Positions 25,962 through 37,649 of a stretch of 64,000 nucleotides of DNA are shown here, piece by piece. The notes beneath the pieces are model-generated. The model searched no databases, was not told the DNA's origin, and saw only the letters and a program-made list of their open reading frames with translations. The stretch is from JAHIQC01 sp964565645 (GTDB lineage Bacteria; Actinomycetota; Coriobacteriia; Anaerosomatales; JAHIQC01), in NCBI GenBank assembly GCA_964565645.1, contig CAZMFQ010000001.1, positions 308,696 through 372,695 on the forward strand. Reading direction: 5' to 3'. The translations under genes and the position numbers were made by a program. How positions within the stretch are numbered: the first letter of the stretch is position 1; each line of letters opens with the position of its first letter.

Positions 25962-28900
25962 TCAGCGCCAGTCCGTGAGCGCGGCGTGTGCGGCTCGGCG
26001 CGCGGTGGCCACCAGCTGTTGCTGCCGCTCCCAGGTCAGAGCCACCACCAGCATCGCGATGCCGATGATCCCGAGCACGAGCCACCAGAAGGACACGAGG
26101 TAGACCCACGTCCGCACGATCGCGGTGAAGACGAGGGCCGCGATCCCCCCGAAGAAGTAGCCGCGGACGCGCAGAGCCACACCGGCGCCGATCGCGACGA
26201 GCGCGAGAGCGACGGCCCAGACGAGATGGACCCATGGCCGATCCTGATACAGCGGGTTGGCGGCGAGCAGCGACGGGATGCCGAGCCCGACGATAGCCGC
26301 CATGACATCAGGCACCGCCGATCCCCGTCCGGGACGGCCCCGGCGGGACCACCAGCCGGCCCACACTATGTAGAGCGCGAGCGGGGTGGTGAACCACTCG
26401 ACTGTGCCGATGTCGAGCGTCGCCAGCTCGATGCAGTACGCGAGCAGCAGGGCGGCGACGCCCAGGTAGGGGGCCTCGTCGATGTCGCGCAGGATACCCG
26501 CCACGATCACGAACACGCCGAGGAACCCTACGGCGGCGGCCAGTTCATGCCCCGAGTACACGCCCCACAGCGACGGCTCGACGAAGGACTCGCCGAGGTG
26601 CCCGGCCGCGACCGCGGTACACGTGATCACCATGCCGATGAAGCCCGCGGCGCCGACGACATCGGCCCAGCGTCGAGCGGCACCCTCGCGCACGGGTAGT
26701 GCCAATGCACCCAGAAGCGCGTAGGACGCGACCACACCGGCCGCTACGCGCGCCCACGAGGCGAGGTCCAGGTGGTCGGTCAGCGCGAACAGCGCTCCGA
26801 ACCCGAGCACCGATGCGAGCAGGACGAGTCCGGGCACCGCGCCGATGACGGCCGCACCGACCCATGCGACAGCTGTCAGGCCGAGACAGAGCGCGACCGA
26901 ACCCGGGCCGGAGCCGGGTGCCACCGCACACAGGACGAGGGCCGCAGAGCCAGCTCCCCACACCCAGTACATGCTCATCCCTCGGACGCACCTGGAAGGC
27001 GCCGCCACGAGCACGAGCAATACCGCGACGGCGGGCCCAACCCATGAGGTCGCGCGGTCCGCGAGCATCGCATCGGCGAGAATGGCGGCGGCGAAGACGA
27101 CGGCCGAAGACGCGATCGCGAGGCCGCCACGCCGTTCCTCGGCAAGGAATGCGTCGAGCGTCCACAGGAGAGCGATTGCAAAGAACAGGACCGACGTCTG
27201 CCAGACGTCGAAGTCGAAGAAGTAGACCTGCGCCGCGAGTCCCAGGACGAGCACGGCGCCTGAGATCACCCTGACGGATACCTCCACGACCTCGCCGGGC
27301 ATCCCCCACCACGCCTGCACACCCCGCCTGCCGAGGAACCAGACCGCAAGTACCGCGATCAGACCCGATGCGTAGAGGGAGCTCTCGAGCTCCGGAGCGG
27401 CCCATGCCATGAGCGCGGCGGCGGAGTACAGCGAGAGCACGAGAGCCACGAGGGCCGCGGGTGGACGCCGGAGGATGCGGCCGGCAAGGAGCCACAGGCC
27501 CAGAAACGCGGCGGGCAGTGCGGCGTCACGCGCGGCGAGCGGGACCGCGGCGAGCGGGACCACTTCTCGCGCCATGGGGATCAGCAGCGTCGAGCCCGCC
27601 AGCGCGATCCACCCACCGGCCTCAGCGACGATGCGCATGCCCACAGCTCCCGGATAGCGCGCCGCGCGCATGCCCGAGCGCTCGATGACGAGCGCGGCCG
27701 CGATCCATGAGGTCGCGACAAGGCCGACCATCACGAGGGTGACGTCGGTCGCCGCGCCCAAGCGGTCGGCGAGGACGAGCGTCGCGGCGAACTCGGCTGC
27801 CAGCGCGAGAACCCCATGGCCCCAACCACCTCGAAGCAGCTCGTGCAGGAGATACGCGACGATCATCGCGGCAAGAAGGGCCAAGTGCCACCAGGTCGTG
27901 CCCGTGGCCTGTGTCATCGATGCGAATGCGAAGAACACCGGGATGTGCGCGGCCGCGGCCACGCCGGGGTGTATCCCACCGGCTTCGAACACGACGGTCG
28001 CGCAGGTCCCGATCACCAACGCGGAGAGCAGGACCCCCCAGTCCGCCGGGGCCGCGGACAGGTCGCCGAGCGCACCCAGCGCGCATCCTGCGACGGCCAC
28101 GGGGGCCGCGTACCTGAGGACCGTCGCGAGCGAGGTGAACCCGGACCGGCCGGCGGCGTTGCGTGCCGCAAGCGCCCACAGGACCGCGACGAAGGCGACC
28201 GCAGCCAGCCGCTGGGGCGTCGGCCACGCGAGGCCCTCCCCGAGCAGCCAGACCCACGCGACCTGGGCCGATGCACCGATGATGCCGAAGAACGAACCGC
28301 CGATCGCCACCTCGGAGTACCAGTAGACGAGCGAGCAGACCGCGAGCCAGGCGACCCACGGCCACGCGCCCTGTAGCCCGAAGCCGTCGATCGCGATCCA
28401 GCCGTCGAACAGCAGCATCGCGGAACCGACCACGAACAGCGCGACGCTTCCCGCGAGAAGCCGGAGCTTGCGGCGGACCAGGTCGCCGGCGACGTAGAAG
28501 CCGACAGTGAGCGTGCCGAGGAAGGCGAGCTTGAAGCCGACGCCGAACAGATCCCATGTCGCCACGGCGAAGATCGCGGCCGCGACGATGACGAGGAACG
28601 CGCCGGTGATGGTGAGTATGGTCGTCCACGGGACCGGTTTGGGCTCGGGTCGCGGTGTCCGGGCCACCGACGGAGCGACCGGCACTGCCGCAGGCTGAGC
28701 CGCGACCGGGAGGGGTGCAGAGCCCGCCGGCGCGGGCTGCGTGGTGATCGGGACCGGCGGCGCGGGAGAAGGCGCGGGCGCCGCGGTCGCATCGAACACC
28801 GTCGGCGCCGCCAGCGGGGCGCGCACCGCGCGCCTCTCGATGATCGCAGCTATCTCCCCGCGGCGCTCCAGGTAGCGCGGCGCGAGCCTGTCATACGATT

Positions 28901-29000
28901 CGCGCGGGACCTCACCACGTTCGACCGCGCGGGCGAGATGCTCGAGGAAGTAGTCAATCTTGCGCAGTTCGTCCCACTCGTGCGCACTCGGATCGGCCAT
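25962..29000 (-). CDS. Large polytopic membrane protein (DUF2157-like)
   Basis: A 1012-residue protein. Residues 1-65 are soluble and helical ('WDELRKIDYFLEHLARAVER' begins it). A Pro/Ala-rich linker spans about 66-125, and the rest is more than twenty hydrophobic helices with short loops. The N-terminal cytosolic helix bundle, linker and many-helix body match large actinobacterial membrane proteins related to DUF2157. ATG 29000 follows 'ggggggagcacg' and starts the conserved soluble part; a longer in-frame version adds 75 Arg-rich residues and is rejected. It lies 25 bases after uvrC. No catalytic motif is visible. Confidence 0.75.
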   Translation of the reverse strand: MADPSAHEWDELRKIDYFLEHLARAVERGEVPRESYDRLAPRYLERRGEIAAIIERRAVRAPLAAPTVFDATAAPAPSPAPPVPITTQPAPAGSAPLPVAAQPAAVPVAPSVARTPRPEPKPVPWTTILTITGAFLVIVAAAIFAVATWDLFGVGFKLAFLGTLTVGFYVAGDLVRRKLRLLAGSVALFVVGSAMLLFDGWIAIDGFGLQGAWPWVAWLAVCSLVYWYSEVAIGGSFFGIIGASAQVAWVWLLGEGLAWPTPQRLAAVAFVAVLWALAARNAAGRSGFTSLATVLRYAAPVAVAGCALGALGDLSAAPADWGVLLSALVIGTCATVVFEAGGIHPGVAAAAHIPVFFAFASMTQATGTTWWHLALLAAMIVAYLLHELLRGGWGHGVLALAAEFAATLVLADRLGAATDVTLVMVGLVATSWIAAALVIERSGMRAARYPGAVGMRIVAEAGGWIALAGSTLLIPMAREVVPLAAVPLAARDAALPAAFLGLWLLAGRILRRPPAALVALVLSLYSAAALMAWAAPELESSLYASGLIAVLAVWFLGRRGVQAWWGMPGEVVEVSVRVISGAVLVLGLAAQVYFFDFDVWQTSVLFFAIALLWTLDAFLAEERRGGLAIASSAVVFAAAILADAMLADRATSWVGPAVAVLLVLVAAPSRCVRGMSMYWVWGAGSAALVLCAVAPGSGPGSVALCLGLTAVAWVGAAVIGAVPGLVLLASVLGFGALFALTDHLDLASWARVAAGVVASYALLGALALPVREGAARRWADVVGAAGFIGMVITCTAVAAGHLGESFVEPSLWGVYSGHELAAAVGFLGVFVIVAGILRDIDEAPYLGVAALLLAYCIELATLDIGTVEWFTTPLALYIVWAGWWSRRGRPGRGSAVPDVMAAIVGLGIPSLLAANPLYQDRPWVHLVWAVALALVAIGAGVALRVRGYFFGGIAALVFTAIVRTWVYLVSFWWLVLGIIGIAMLVVALTWERQQQLVATARRAAHAALTDWR

Positions 29001-29025
29001 CGTGCTCCCCCCGCATACTCGCGCG

Positions 29026-30918
29026 TCAGCCGGAATCTGACGCCGGCTCCTCGGCGACATCCGCATACGATTGTCGCAGAACAGCGAGCACCTCAGTAGC
29101 GAGATCCGCCGGAATACCGCGAACGGCGGCGATCTGCTCGGCGGAAGCCGCGCGTAGGCGCTTGACCGAACCGAACTCCTTGAGAAGCGCCTTCTTGCGT
29201 TTGGGGCCGAGACCGGGGATGTCATCGAGCACGCTGGCCGTCATGGCTTTGCCGCGCAACTCACGGTGATACTCGATCGCGAAACGGTGCGCCTCGTCGC
29301 GGACCCGCTTGACCAGGTAGAGCGAGGCCGAGCCGGCCGGCAGGACCACAGGCTCCTCGGCGTCGGGAAGCCACAACTCCTCCTCGCGCTTGGCGAGCGC
29401 GACTATCGGGATGTCGTCGTGACCCACCTCCGCCAGCGCCGCTCGCGCCGCACCGAGCTGCGGCTTGCCGCCGTCCACGATGAGCAGTCCCGGGAGCGAT
29501 CCGAACCTAGGATCAGTGGTCCGCTCAGCGGAGAACCTGCGGCGCAGCACCTCGCCCATCATGGCTATGTCGTTGGCCTCAGGCGTGTCCATTCGCACGC
29601 GGAACCGCCGATATGAGGACTTCTCGGCCCGGCCGCCGGCGAACACGACCATCGAGCCCACCGAGTGCGTGCCGTGCAGCGTCGAGATGTCGTAGCACTC
29701 GATGCGTAGCGGGGCGGAAGGCAGCGACAGCGCGCTCTCGAGCTCGAGCAGTGCGCGGTTGATCCGCTCCTCGTCGTAGCGGGTGCGGACCTTGAAACGC
29801 ATGAGGGTATGCCGCGCGTTGGTCTCGGCGAGCTCGAGCATCTCGCGCTTGTCGCCTCGCTGCGGCACCCGCAGACGCACGTTGGAACCGCGCGAGGCCG
29901 AGAGCCACTCCTGGATCGTGGCGGCGTCCTCGGGCTCATCGGCGAGCACGATCTCACGCGGTACGCTGCCCGCCTCATCGTAGTAGCGGAGCAGGAACCC
30001 GCTCACGAGCTCTGATACCGGCACGTCGAGCCCCTTGTCGAGCACGAACTCGTTGCCGATCAGCACCCTGCCCTCGCGCACGACGAAGACGTGCACGCCC
30101 GCGATGGTCTCCTCGCGGAAGAACCCGATGATGTCGGCGTCGAACGCGCTCGCCGAGACCACCTTCTGCTTCTGCTCGATCGCGGATATGGCCTCGAGGC
30201 GGTTGCGGAACCTCGCGGCGCGCTCGAAGTCGAGGTCCTCGGCGGCCCGGGTCATCTGCGCGCGCAGCTCCTCGGCCACGCCTTTGTGCTTACCGCCGAG
30301 GAAGCGCGCCACCTTTGCGACCGACTCCGCATACTCCTCACGCGTGATCGCTCCGACGCACGGCCCGGGACCGCGACCGACGTTGTAGTCGAAGCATGCC
30401 CGCCCGGTCGGTTCGCCGCCCTTGGCCGTGAGGCGCTTCCATTCCACGCACTGAGCGCTGCAGATCGGGTAGACGCGCCGCACGGCCTCGATGGTCGCGC
30501 GCGCGGCGCGAGCGTCCGTGTAGGGGCCGAAATACCTGGTCCCGGGTTTGCGCTTCTCGCGCGTGAACTTGATCGCGGGGAACGGGTCGCACGTGGTCAA
30601 GGCGATGAAGGGGTAGCTCTTGTCGTCGCGGTAGTCGACGTTGAACGGCGGGTCGAACTGCTTGATGAGGTTCTTCTCGAGCACGAGCGAATCGATCTCG
30701 GTCTTGGTCACGACGTAGTCGAACGAGGCGACCTGCTCCATCATGAGCGGGATCTTCTCGCGGTCGTCCTGACCGAGGACATACTGCTTCATCCGCTTGC
30801 GCAGCGACTTGGCCTTGCCGACATAGAGCACCTCGCCCGCGGGGTCCTTCCACAGGTAGACCCCGGGACAGTCGGGGACGCCCTCGACCTGTTCCCGGAT
30901 GTCCGCGTCGCCGGGCAT
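29026..30918 (-). CDS. uvrC: UvrABC excinuclease subunit C
   Basis: A 630-residue dual nuclease making both incisions in nucleotide excision repair. The N-terminal GIY-YIG domain ('CPGVYLWKDPAGEVLYVGKA') makes the 3' cut. A UVR helix pair follows around residues 200-240 for UvrB contact. The RNase H-like domain ('RIECYDISTLHGTHSVGSMV') makes the 5' cut, and C-terminal helix-hairpin-helix motifs ('LDDIPGLGPKRKKALL') bind DNA. ATG 30918 lies two bases after the uvrA stop, so uvrA-uvrC form one operon, probably under the SOS box before uvrA. Confidence 0.97.
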   Translation of the reverse strand: MPGDADIREQVEGVPDCPGVYLWKDPAGEVLYVGKAKSLRKRMKQYVLGQDDREKIPLMMEQVASFDYVVTKTEIDSLVLEKNLIKQFDPPFNVDYRDDKSYPFIALTTCDPFPAIKFTREKRKPGTRYFGPYTDARAARATIEAVRRVYPICSAQCVEWKRLTAKGGEPTGRACFDYNVGRGPGPCVGAITREEYAESVAKVARFLGGKHKGVAEELRAQMTRAAEDLDFERAARFRNRLEAISAIEQKQKVVSASAFDADIIGFFREETIAGVHVFVVREGRVLIGNEFVLDKGLDVPVSELVSGFLLRYYDEAGSVPREIVLADEPEDAATIQEWLSASRGSNVRLRVPQRGDKREMLELAETNARHTLMRFKVRTRYDEERINRALLELESALSLPSAPLRIECYDISTLHGTHSVGSMVVFAGGRAEKSSYRRFRVRMDTPEANDIAMMGEVLRRRFSAERTTDPRFGSLPGLLIVDGGKPQLGAARAALAEVGHDDIPIVALAKREEELWLPDAEEPVVLPAGSASLYLVKRVRDEAHRFAIEYHRELRGKAMTASVLDDIPGLGPKRKKALLKEFGSVKRLRAASAEQIAAVRGIPADLATEVLAVLRQSYADVAEEPASDSG

Positions 30919-30920
30919 GC

Positions 30921-33779
<2,859 letters not shown>

Positions 33780-33827
33780 GGAGCGGACCTGCCTATCTGC
33801 GTTCGCGACGGATCGGAGCAAGAGTAC

Positions 33828-33861
33828 ATTCTACCCCCGAACGCCACCGAACGCACGTTCG
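33828..33861 (-). promoter_or_regulatory. LexA SOS box and promoter of uvrA
   Basis: CGAACGCACGTTCG at 33848-33861 is a perfect match to the Gram-positive/actinobacterial SOS box CGAAC-N4-GTTCG. On the minus strand a -10-like TAGAAT lies at 33833-33828, so the box covers the -35 region, ideal for LexA repression of uvrA and uvrC. Confidence 0.8.
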
Positions 33862-33894
33862 GGGCCGACGTCTGCGAAGACGCGACCCCGAACG
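33835..33894 (-). other. Overlapping, mutually exclusive hairpin arms between lipoprotein gene and uvrA
   Basis: On the minus strand CGTTCGGGG occurs twice (33894-33886 and 33843-33835), with its complement CCCCGAACG once between them (33864-33856). The middle arm can pair with either outer arm but not both. A small CGTCT/AGACG stem nests in the first loop. One fold could terminate the lipoprotein transcript. No U-run follows, so the role is uncertain, and the SOS box accounts for part of the symmetry. Confidence 0.4.
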
Positions 33895-33926
33895 GTGGTC
33901 TGAGCCTGCTGAGCCGCGGGTCCCGC

Positions 33927-34424
33927 CTACTGCGGTCCCACGAACAAGGTGACGAAGGTCTTCATGCCCTCGGTGCTCGAGGCGCCGATCGAGACCTGGA
34001 GCTGACGGGTGTCCTTGAGGCCGGTGATCATGCCGCCGTCCTCCATCTTGAGCTCGTTCTTGATCTCCCAGCCCTGGGCCTTCGCATCATCGAGGTACCA
34101 CTGCCAGACCTCGGTCCACTCATCGGCCGTCTCGAAGCTGACGGTGTAGGACTCCTCGGACTTGAGGCTCGAGGCGAGCGGCGAATCGCCGTAGATCGCG
34201 ACGTCATCAGGGAAACCGTCGGGAAGCTCGCTTCCGCCAGCGGTGAGCTGCGAGCCGTCCTCGCCGGTGATCGTGACGCTGTCGCCTTCCTGGTCCACCT
34301 TGAGCCCGGTGGCGCTCTCTACGGCCTTCTCGGCGACCTTGTCCCCGATGGACTGGCATCCGACAAGCGCCAGAGTCGCGAACGCGAGCATCACGAGAAC
34401 GACGGGGCTGATCTTCTTGAGCAT
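33927..34424 (-). CDS. Small secreted lipoprotein of unknown function
   Basis: A 165-residue protein with a Lys-Lys N-terminus, a hydrophobic stretch and the lipobox 'LALVGC' (lipidated C23). The mature part is acidic, with a 'QEGDSVTITGEDGSQLTAGG' region and a later 'VSFETADEWTEVWQWYLDDA' segment resembling small surface lipoproteins that hold a DUF4367- or PsbP-like fold. I do not recognise a specific family. ATG 34424 follows 'aggaggagag'. The same frame stays open upstream to 35648, but that stretch lacks sensible composition and opposes a real gene, so it is not coding. Confidence 0.75.
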   Translation of the reverse strand: MLKKISPVVLVMLAFATLALVGCQSIGDKVAEKAVESATGLKVDQEGDSVTITGEDGSQLTAGGSELPDGFPDDVAIYGDSPLASSLKSEESYTVSFETADEWTEVWQWYLDDAKAQGWEIKNELKMEDGGMITGLKDTRQLQVSIGASSTEGMKTFVTLFVGPQ

Positions 34425-34562
34425 CTCTCCTCCTGAATACGCACTCCCTGAGCCCTCTCGGCTCCCCTGGCTGCAGTGTAGCGGTTGCACGCACTGTGCA
34501 CGCAAGAGGGACTCGGCAAACGGCGGCGCGGACGTGCGTGATAGGAATGATATCCTCGGCGC

Positions 34563-35516
34563 ATGGAATCCCTCGCGCCGCATTTCTCGATCATCACGCC
34601 CGCATACCGTTCGGCCGCCACACTCCCGGCGGCGATCGCCTCCGTCCGGGCGCAGACAGATCCCGACTGGGAGATGCTCGTGGTCGACGACGGCTCGGAC
34701 GACGACACCCTCGCTGTCGCGCGTGCCGAGGCGCAGCGCGACGACCGCATCCGCGTGATGACCCAGCCCAACGGCGGCCCGTCCGTGGCGCGCAACACTG
34801 CCATGGCGGCGGCCCGGGGACGCTGGTTCGTCCTGCTGGACGCCGACGACGAACTCCTGCCCACGTATCTGGAATCGCAGCGCCGGTTCATCGCCCGGCA
34901 CCCCGGCCACGGCATCTACGCGACCAACGCCACCGTCGTCCACCCCAACGGCGTACGCCATCCCTTCTGGACAGGCCGCAACGCGCGCATCTATTCGATC
35001 ACCCTTGCCGAGGAGCTGAAGCGCAACCGCATCAACGTGCACAGCGCCTTCCCCCGGGAGGTCTACAGGACCATCGGCGGGTTCACACCCGGCCTGCGCG
35101 CGCAGGACTACGAATACTGGTTGCGCGCGATGGTCGCGGGTTTCACGCACATCATGAACCCGGAGGAACTGGTCCTGTACCACGCGGTCGACGGCTCGCT
35201 GTCCACCGACCAGAGGATCGTGGTCGGATCGGTCACCCAGTTCCTTGAGCGCATGAGTGAGACCGTCCCCGAACACCTTCGTCCACTCTTCGAGGATTCC
35301 CTGCCGCGCTGGAGGAGCCGCCTCGCCGTGGCCGAACTGCAGCACCGCATGATGGACGGCGAGTACCGGCACGCACGCCGCACGTTCTGGGCCAACGCGC
35401 GGTACCTGCCGGACTGGCGCAAGATACCCGTCGGGGGCGCTCTCGTGACCGTGAGCCCGCGTCTGTACCGGCGCGTGCTCCTCGGCAGGTTCGAACGCAG
35501 CCGGACAAAGGACTGA
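34563..35516 (+). CDS. Family 2 glycosyltransferase
   Basis: A 317-residue GT-A fold enzyme. It opens 'HFSIITPAYRSAATLPAAI', then has 'VVDDGSDDDT' for nucleotide binding, 'GPSVARNTAM' and the metal-binding 'LLDADDE'. The later 'RAQDYEYWLRAM' supplies the ED-like catalytic region. No membrane helix is seen, so it is probably cytoplasmic and acts on a lipid-linked or protein acceptor. It stands alone between opposing genes, and no other polysaccharide genes lie nearby. The ribosome site is weak, so translation may be near-leaderless from a TGATAT promoter element just upstream. Confidence 0.88.
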   Translation: MESLAPHFSIITPAYRSAATLPAAIASVRAQTDPDWEMLVVDDGSDDDTLAVARAEAQRDDRIRVMTQPNGGPSVARNTAMAAARGRWFVLLDADDELLPTYLESQRRFIARHPGHGIYATNATVVHPNGVRHPFWTGRNARIYSITLAEELKRNRINVHSAFPREVYRTIGGFTPGLRAQDYEYWLRAMVAGFTHIMNPEELVLYHAVDGSLSTDQRIVVGSVTQFLERMSETVPEHLRPLFEDSLPRWRSRLAVAELQHRMMDGEYRHARRTFWANARYLPDWRKIPVGGALVTVSPRLYRRVLLGRFERSRTKD

Positions 35517-35555
35517 GCCCTTCTGAGGGATCCGCGTGCGCGTTCCCCCGTGCGG

Positions 35556-35693
35556 GAAACCAAACGGAAACACCGGGGGCGAGCGAGGATCGTGCGCAGC
35601 CCGACCCGCCCTCACCTGCGCGTTCACGCACGGCGATCTCGCCCGCACCCCGCGAATCCGCGCGGTGAAACCATCCTGAAACAGACTCGAAAC
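35556..35693 (+). promoter_or_regulatory. GlnR-like GAAAC repeats upstream of amt
   Basis: Exact GAAAC pentamers occur at 35556 and 35567, and again at 35667, 35678 and 35689, each spaced 11 bases from start to start (GAAAC-N6-GAAAC). The cluster of three lies about 75 bases before the amt start. This 11-base periodic layout matches the a/b-site architecture of actinobacterial GlnR boxes. The two clusters are 100 bases apart. Confidence 0.65.
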
Positions 35694-35766
35694 AACTGCT
35701 TCGTACTCTCACACCAATGATGTGGTCGTCACGCGCGTGCGCGTGGTTCGTGAGAGGCGGTCAGAT

Positions 35767-36990
35767 ATGCCGGCGATAGACTTCGGGGACACCTCGTTCA
35801 TCCTGGTGTGCTCGGCACTCGTTCTGTTCATGACCCCCGGGTTGGCGCTGTTCTACGGTGGACTCGTCCGATCCAAGAACGTGCTCTCGACCACGATGCA
35901 CTCGTTCTTTGCGATGGGGCTCATCTCCGTGATCTGGGCGGTCATCGGCTACACGATCGCCTTCGGCTCATCGGACGGACCGCTCGGCGGCCTGATCGGG
36001 AGCCTCGACCACATCGGACTCGCGGGCACGATAGGGCAGGTCAGCGGCACGATCCCCACCCCCGTGTTCGCGATGTTCCAGGGGATGTTCGCGATTATCA
36101 CCGCGGCGCTCATCACCGGCGCGTTCGCGGAGCGCATCAAGTTCTCCGCATACGCGATATTCATCGCCCTGTGGAGCATCATCGTCTACTCTCCCCTCGC
36201 CCACTGGGTCTGGGGCGGCGGCTGGCTCATGCAGCGAGGCGCCCTCGACTTCGCTGGCGGGACGGTGGTCCACATCGCCTCGGCGTCTGCCGCGCTCGCC
36301 GGCGCCATCGTCGTGGGCAGACGGCGCGACTTCGGCAAGTCGGTCCTTCAGCCCCACAACCTGCCGATGACGGTGCTCGGCGCCGGCATCCTGTGGTTCG
36401 GGTGGTTCGGATTCAACGCCGGGTCCGCGCTCGCGGCCAATGAGCTCGCAGGCACAGCCTTCATGGCGACCCATCTCGCAGCGGCCGCAGGCATGCTCTC
36501 GTGGCTTGCCTTCGAAGCGCTCCAGCACCGCAAGGCGACGACCCTCGGCGCAGCTTCCGGGGCCGTAGCCGGCCTCGTGGGCATCACACCCGCTGCCGGC
36601 TACGTGGGTCCGCTGGCCGCGCTCGCAATCGGAGCGGTGGCGGGTATCGTGTGCTACTACGGCATCCTGCTCAAGAACCGGTTCGGCTTCGACGATGCGC
36701 TCGATGTGGTCGGTATCCACGGCATCGGCGGCACGACCGGAGCGCTGCTGACAGGCGTGTTCGCCACGACCGCGATCAACAGCGCGGGCGCGGATGGCCT
36801 GCTGTACGGGAACGCCGGACTCATGCTCGAGCAGCTCATCGGCGTAGTGGCGACCATAGCGTTCTCCTTCACCGTCAGCTACATACTGTTCAAGGTCATC
36901 GACATGACCATCGGTCTGCGTCCGACCGAGGAGAACGAGGACATCGGGCTTGACCAGGCCGAACACGCCGAGACCGGCTACGTGCTCTAG
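35767..36990 (+). CDS. amt: Ammonium transporter (first copy)
   Basis: A 407-residue Amt/Rh-family channel with about eleven membrane helices conducting ammonium. The twin pore histidines are in 'GTVVHIASASAALAGA' and 'VGIHGIGGTTGALLTG'; 'FGWFGFNAGSA' and 'AFAERIKFSAYAIF' are standard family segments. The start is ATG 35767 after 'gagaggcggtcagat'; an upstream in-frame start adds 15 unlikely residues. A PII gene follows 44 bases downstream, the classical pairing in which PII blocks the pore under nitrogen excess. Periodic GAAAC repeats lie upstream. Confidence 0.95.
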   Translation: MPAIDFGDTSFILVCSALVLFMTPGLALFYGGLVRSKNVLSTTMHSFFAMGLISVIWAVIGYTIAFGSSDGPLGGLIGSLDHIGLAGTIGQVSGTIPTPVFAMFQGMFAIITAALITGAFAERIKFSAYAIFIALWSIIVYSPLAHWVWGGGWLMQRGALDFAGGTVVHIASASAALAGAIVVGRRRDFGKSVLQPHNLPMTVLGAGILWFGWFGFNAGSALAANELAGTAFMATHLAAAAGMLSWLAFEALQHRKATTLGAASGAVAGLVGITPAAGYVGPLAALAIGAVAGIVCYYGILLKNRFGFDDALDVVGIHGIGGTTGALLTGVFATTAINSAGADGLLYGNAGLMLEQLIGVVATIAFSFTVSYILFKVIDMTIGLRPTEENEDIGLDQAEHAETGYVL

Positions 36991-37034
36991 TCTGAGGACG
37001 CTGAAGGGCGCATGCCCGAGGAGGGAGACCGGAA

Positions 37035-37373
37035 ATGAAGAAGATCGAGGCGATCGTCAAGCCGCACAAGCTCGAGGACGTCAAGGAAGCGCTCAATGCC
37101 ATCGGTGTCGCAGGGCTGACGGCCTACGAGGTCAAAGGCTATGGCCGGCAGAAGGGCCACACCGAGATCTACCGCGGCGCGGAGTACACGGTGGACTTCC
37201 GCCCCAAGGTCAAGATCGAGATCATCGTCGACGACGACGCCGCATCGGCGGTCGAGTCGGCGATCCTCGAAGCAGCCAGGACCGGCAAGATCGGCGACGG
37301 CAAGATATTCACCTACGACTGTGAAGCGGCGGTCCGCATCCGCACCGGCGAACGCGGACCTGAGGCCCTGTAG
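37035..37373 (+). CDS. Nitrogen regulatory protein P-II (first copy)
   Basis: A 112-residue trimeric PII protein of the GlnB/GlnK family, sensing 2-oxoglutarate and ATP/ADP. 'KKIEAIVKPHKLEDVKEAL' opens it. The T-loop 'GHTEIYRGAEYTVDF' holds the modifiable Tyr Y51, and 'GKIGDGKIFTYDCEAAVRIRTGERG' features (in part 'TGKIGDGKIFTYDCE') form the C-terminal signature. It is paired with the amt gene just upstream, so it is GlnK-like in role. It closely resembles the second PII at 39017-39355, with substitutions such as Ile23/Leu and Ala26/Thr. GlnD encoded at 39360 is its likely uridylyltransferase. Confidence 0.95.
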   Translation: MKKIEAIVKPHKLEDVKEALNAIGVAGLTAYEVKGYGRQKGHTEIYRGAEYTVDFRPKVKIEIIVDDDAASAVESAILEAARTGKIGDGKIFTYDCEAAVRIRTGERGPEAL

Positions 37374-37383
37374 GCTCACCAAG

Positions 37384-37414
37384 GGGGCCCGCGAGAGTGG
37401 ATCTCGCGGGCCCC
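37384..37414 (+). terminator. Terminator after first amt-PII pair
   Basis: The perfect 13-base arms GGGGCCCGCGAGA and TCTCGCGGGCCCC enclose a five-base loop, ten bases after the PII stop, followed by TCTCC. It separates the first amt-PII pair from the second. Confidence 0.75.
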
Positions 37415-37492
37415 TCTCCGTGCCGTATCGGCGGTTGCGGACCTTCCGCTGCCGCATGTCGCAGGTGTTGCGACCAAAGCACAGCACCCACC

Positions 37493-37541
37493 GGAACACA
37501 CGCCACCCGAAGTGTTCACGAGGACGCAATCGACACGAAAC
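37493..37541 (+). promoter_or_regulatory. Weak GlnR-like repeat before second amt
   Basis: In 11-base register the pentamers read GGAAC (37493), CACCC (37504), TTCAC (37515), GCAAT (37526) and GAAAC (37537). The first, third and last resemble GlnR half-sites; the others do not. It lies about 110 bases before the start of the second amt. A degenerate site is possible. Confidence 0.3.
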
Positions 37542-37649
37542 ATTCCTCATCGAATCTCATAGCCAGGCGTACAGCTGACGCCGAACCGGCCCGACCCCGC
37601 ATCGACGCGGGCACGGCCCGAAAGACCGGGAATCGACCGAGGAGGAAAC

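Noticed and set aside
34425..35648. Long N-terminal extension of the small lipoprotein frame
   Set aside because: It opposes a well-supported glycosyltransferase, has low-complexity composition, and a lipobox with a strong ribosome site marks the true start.
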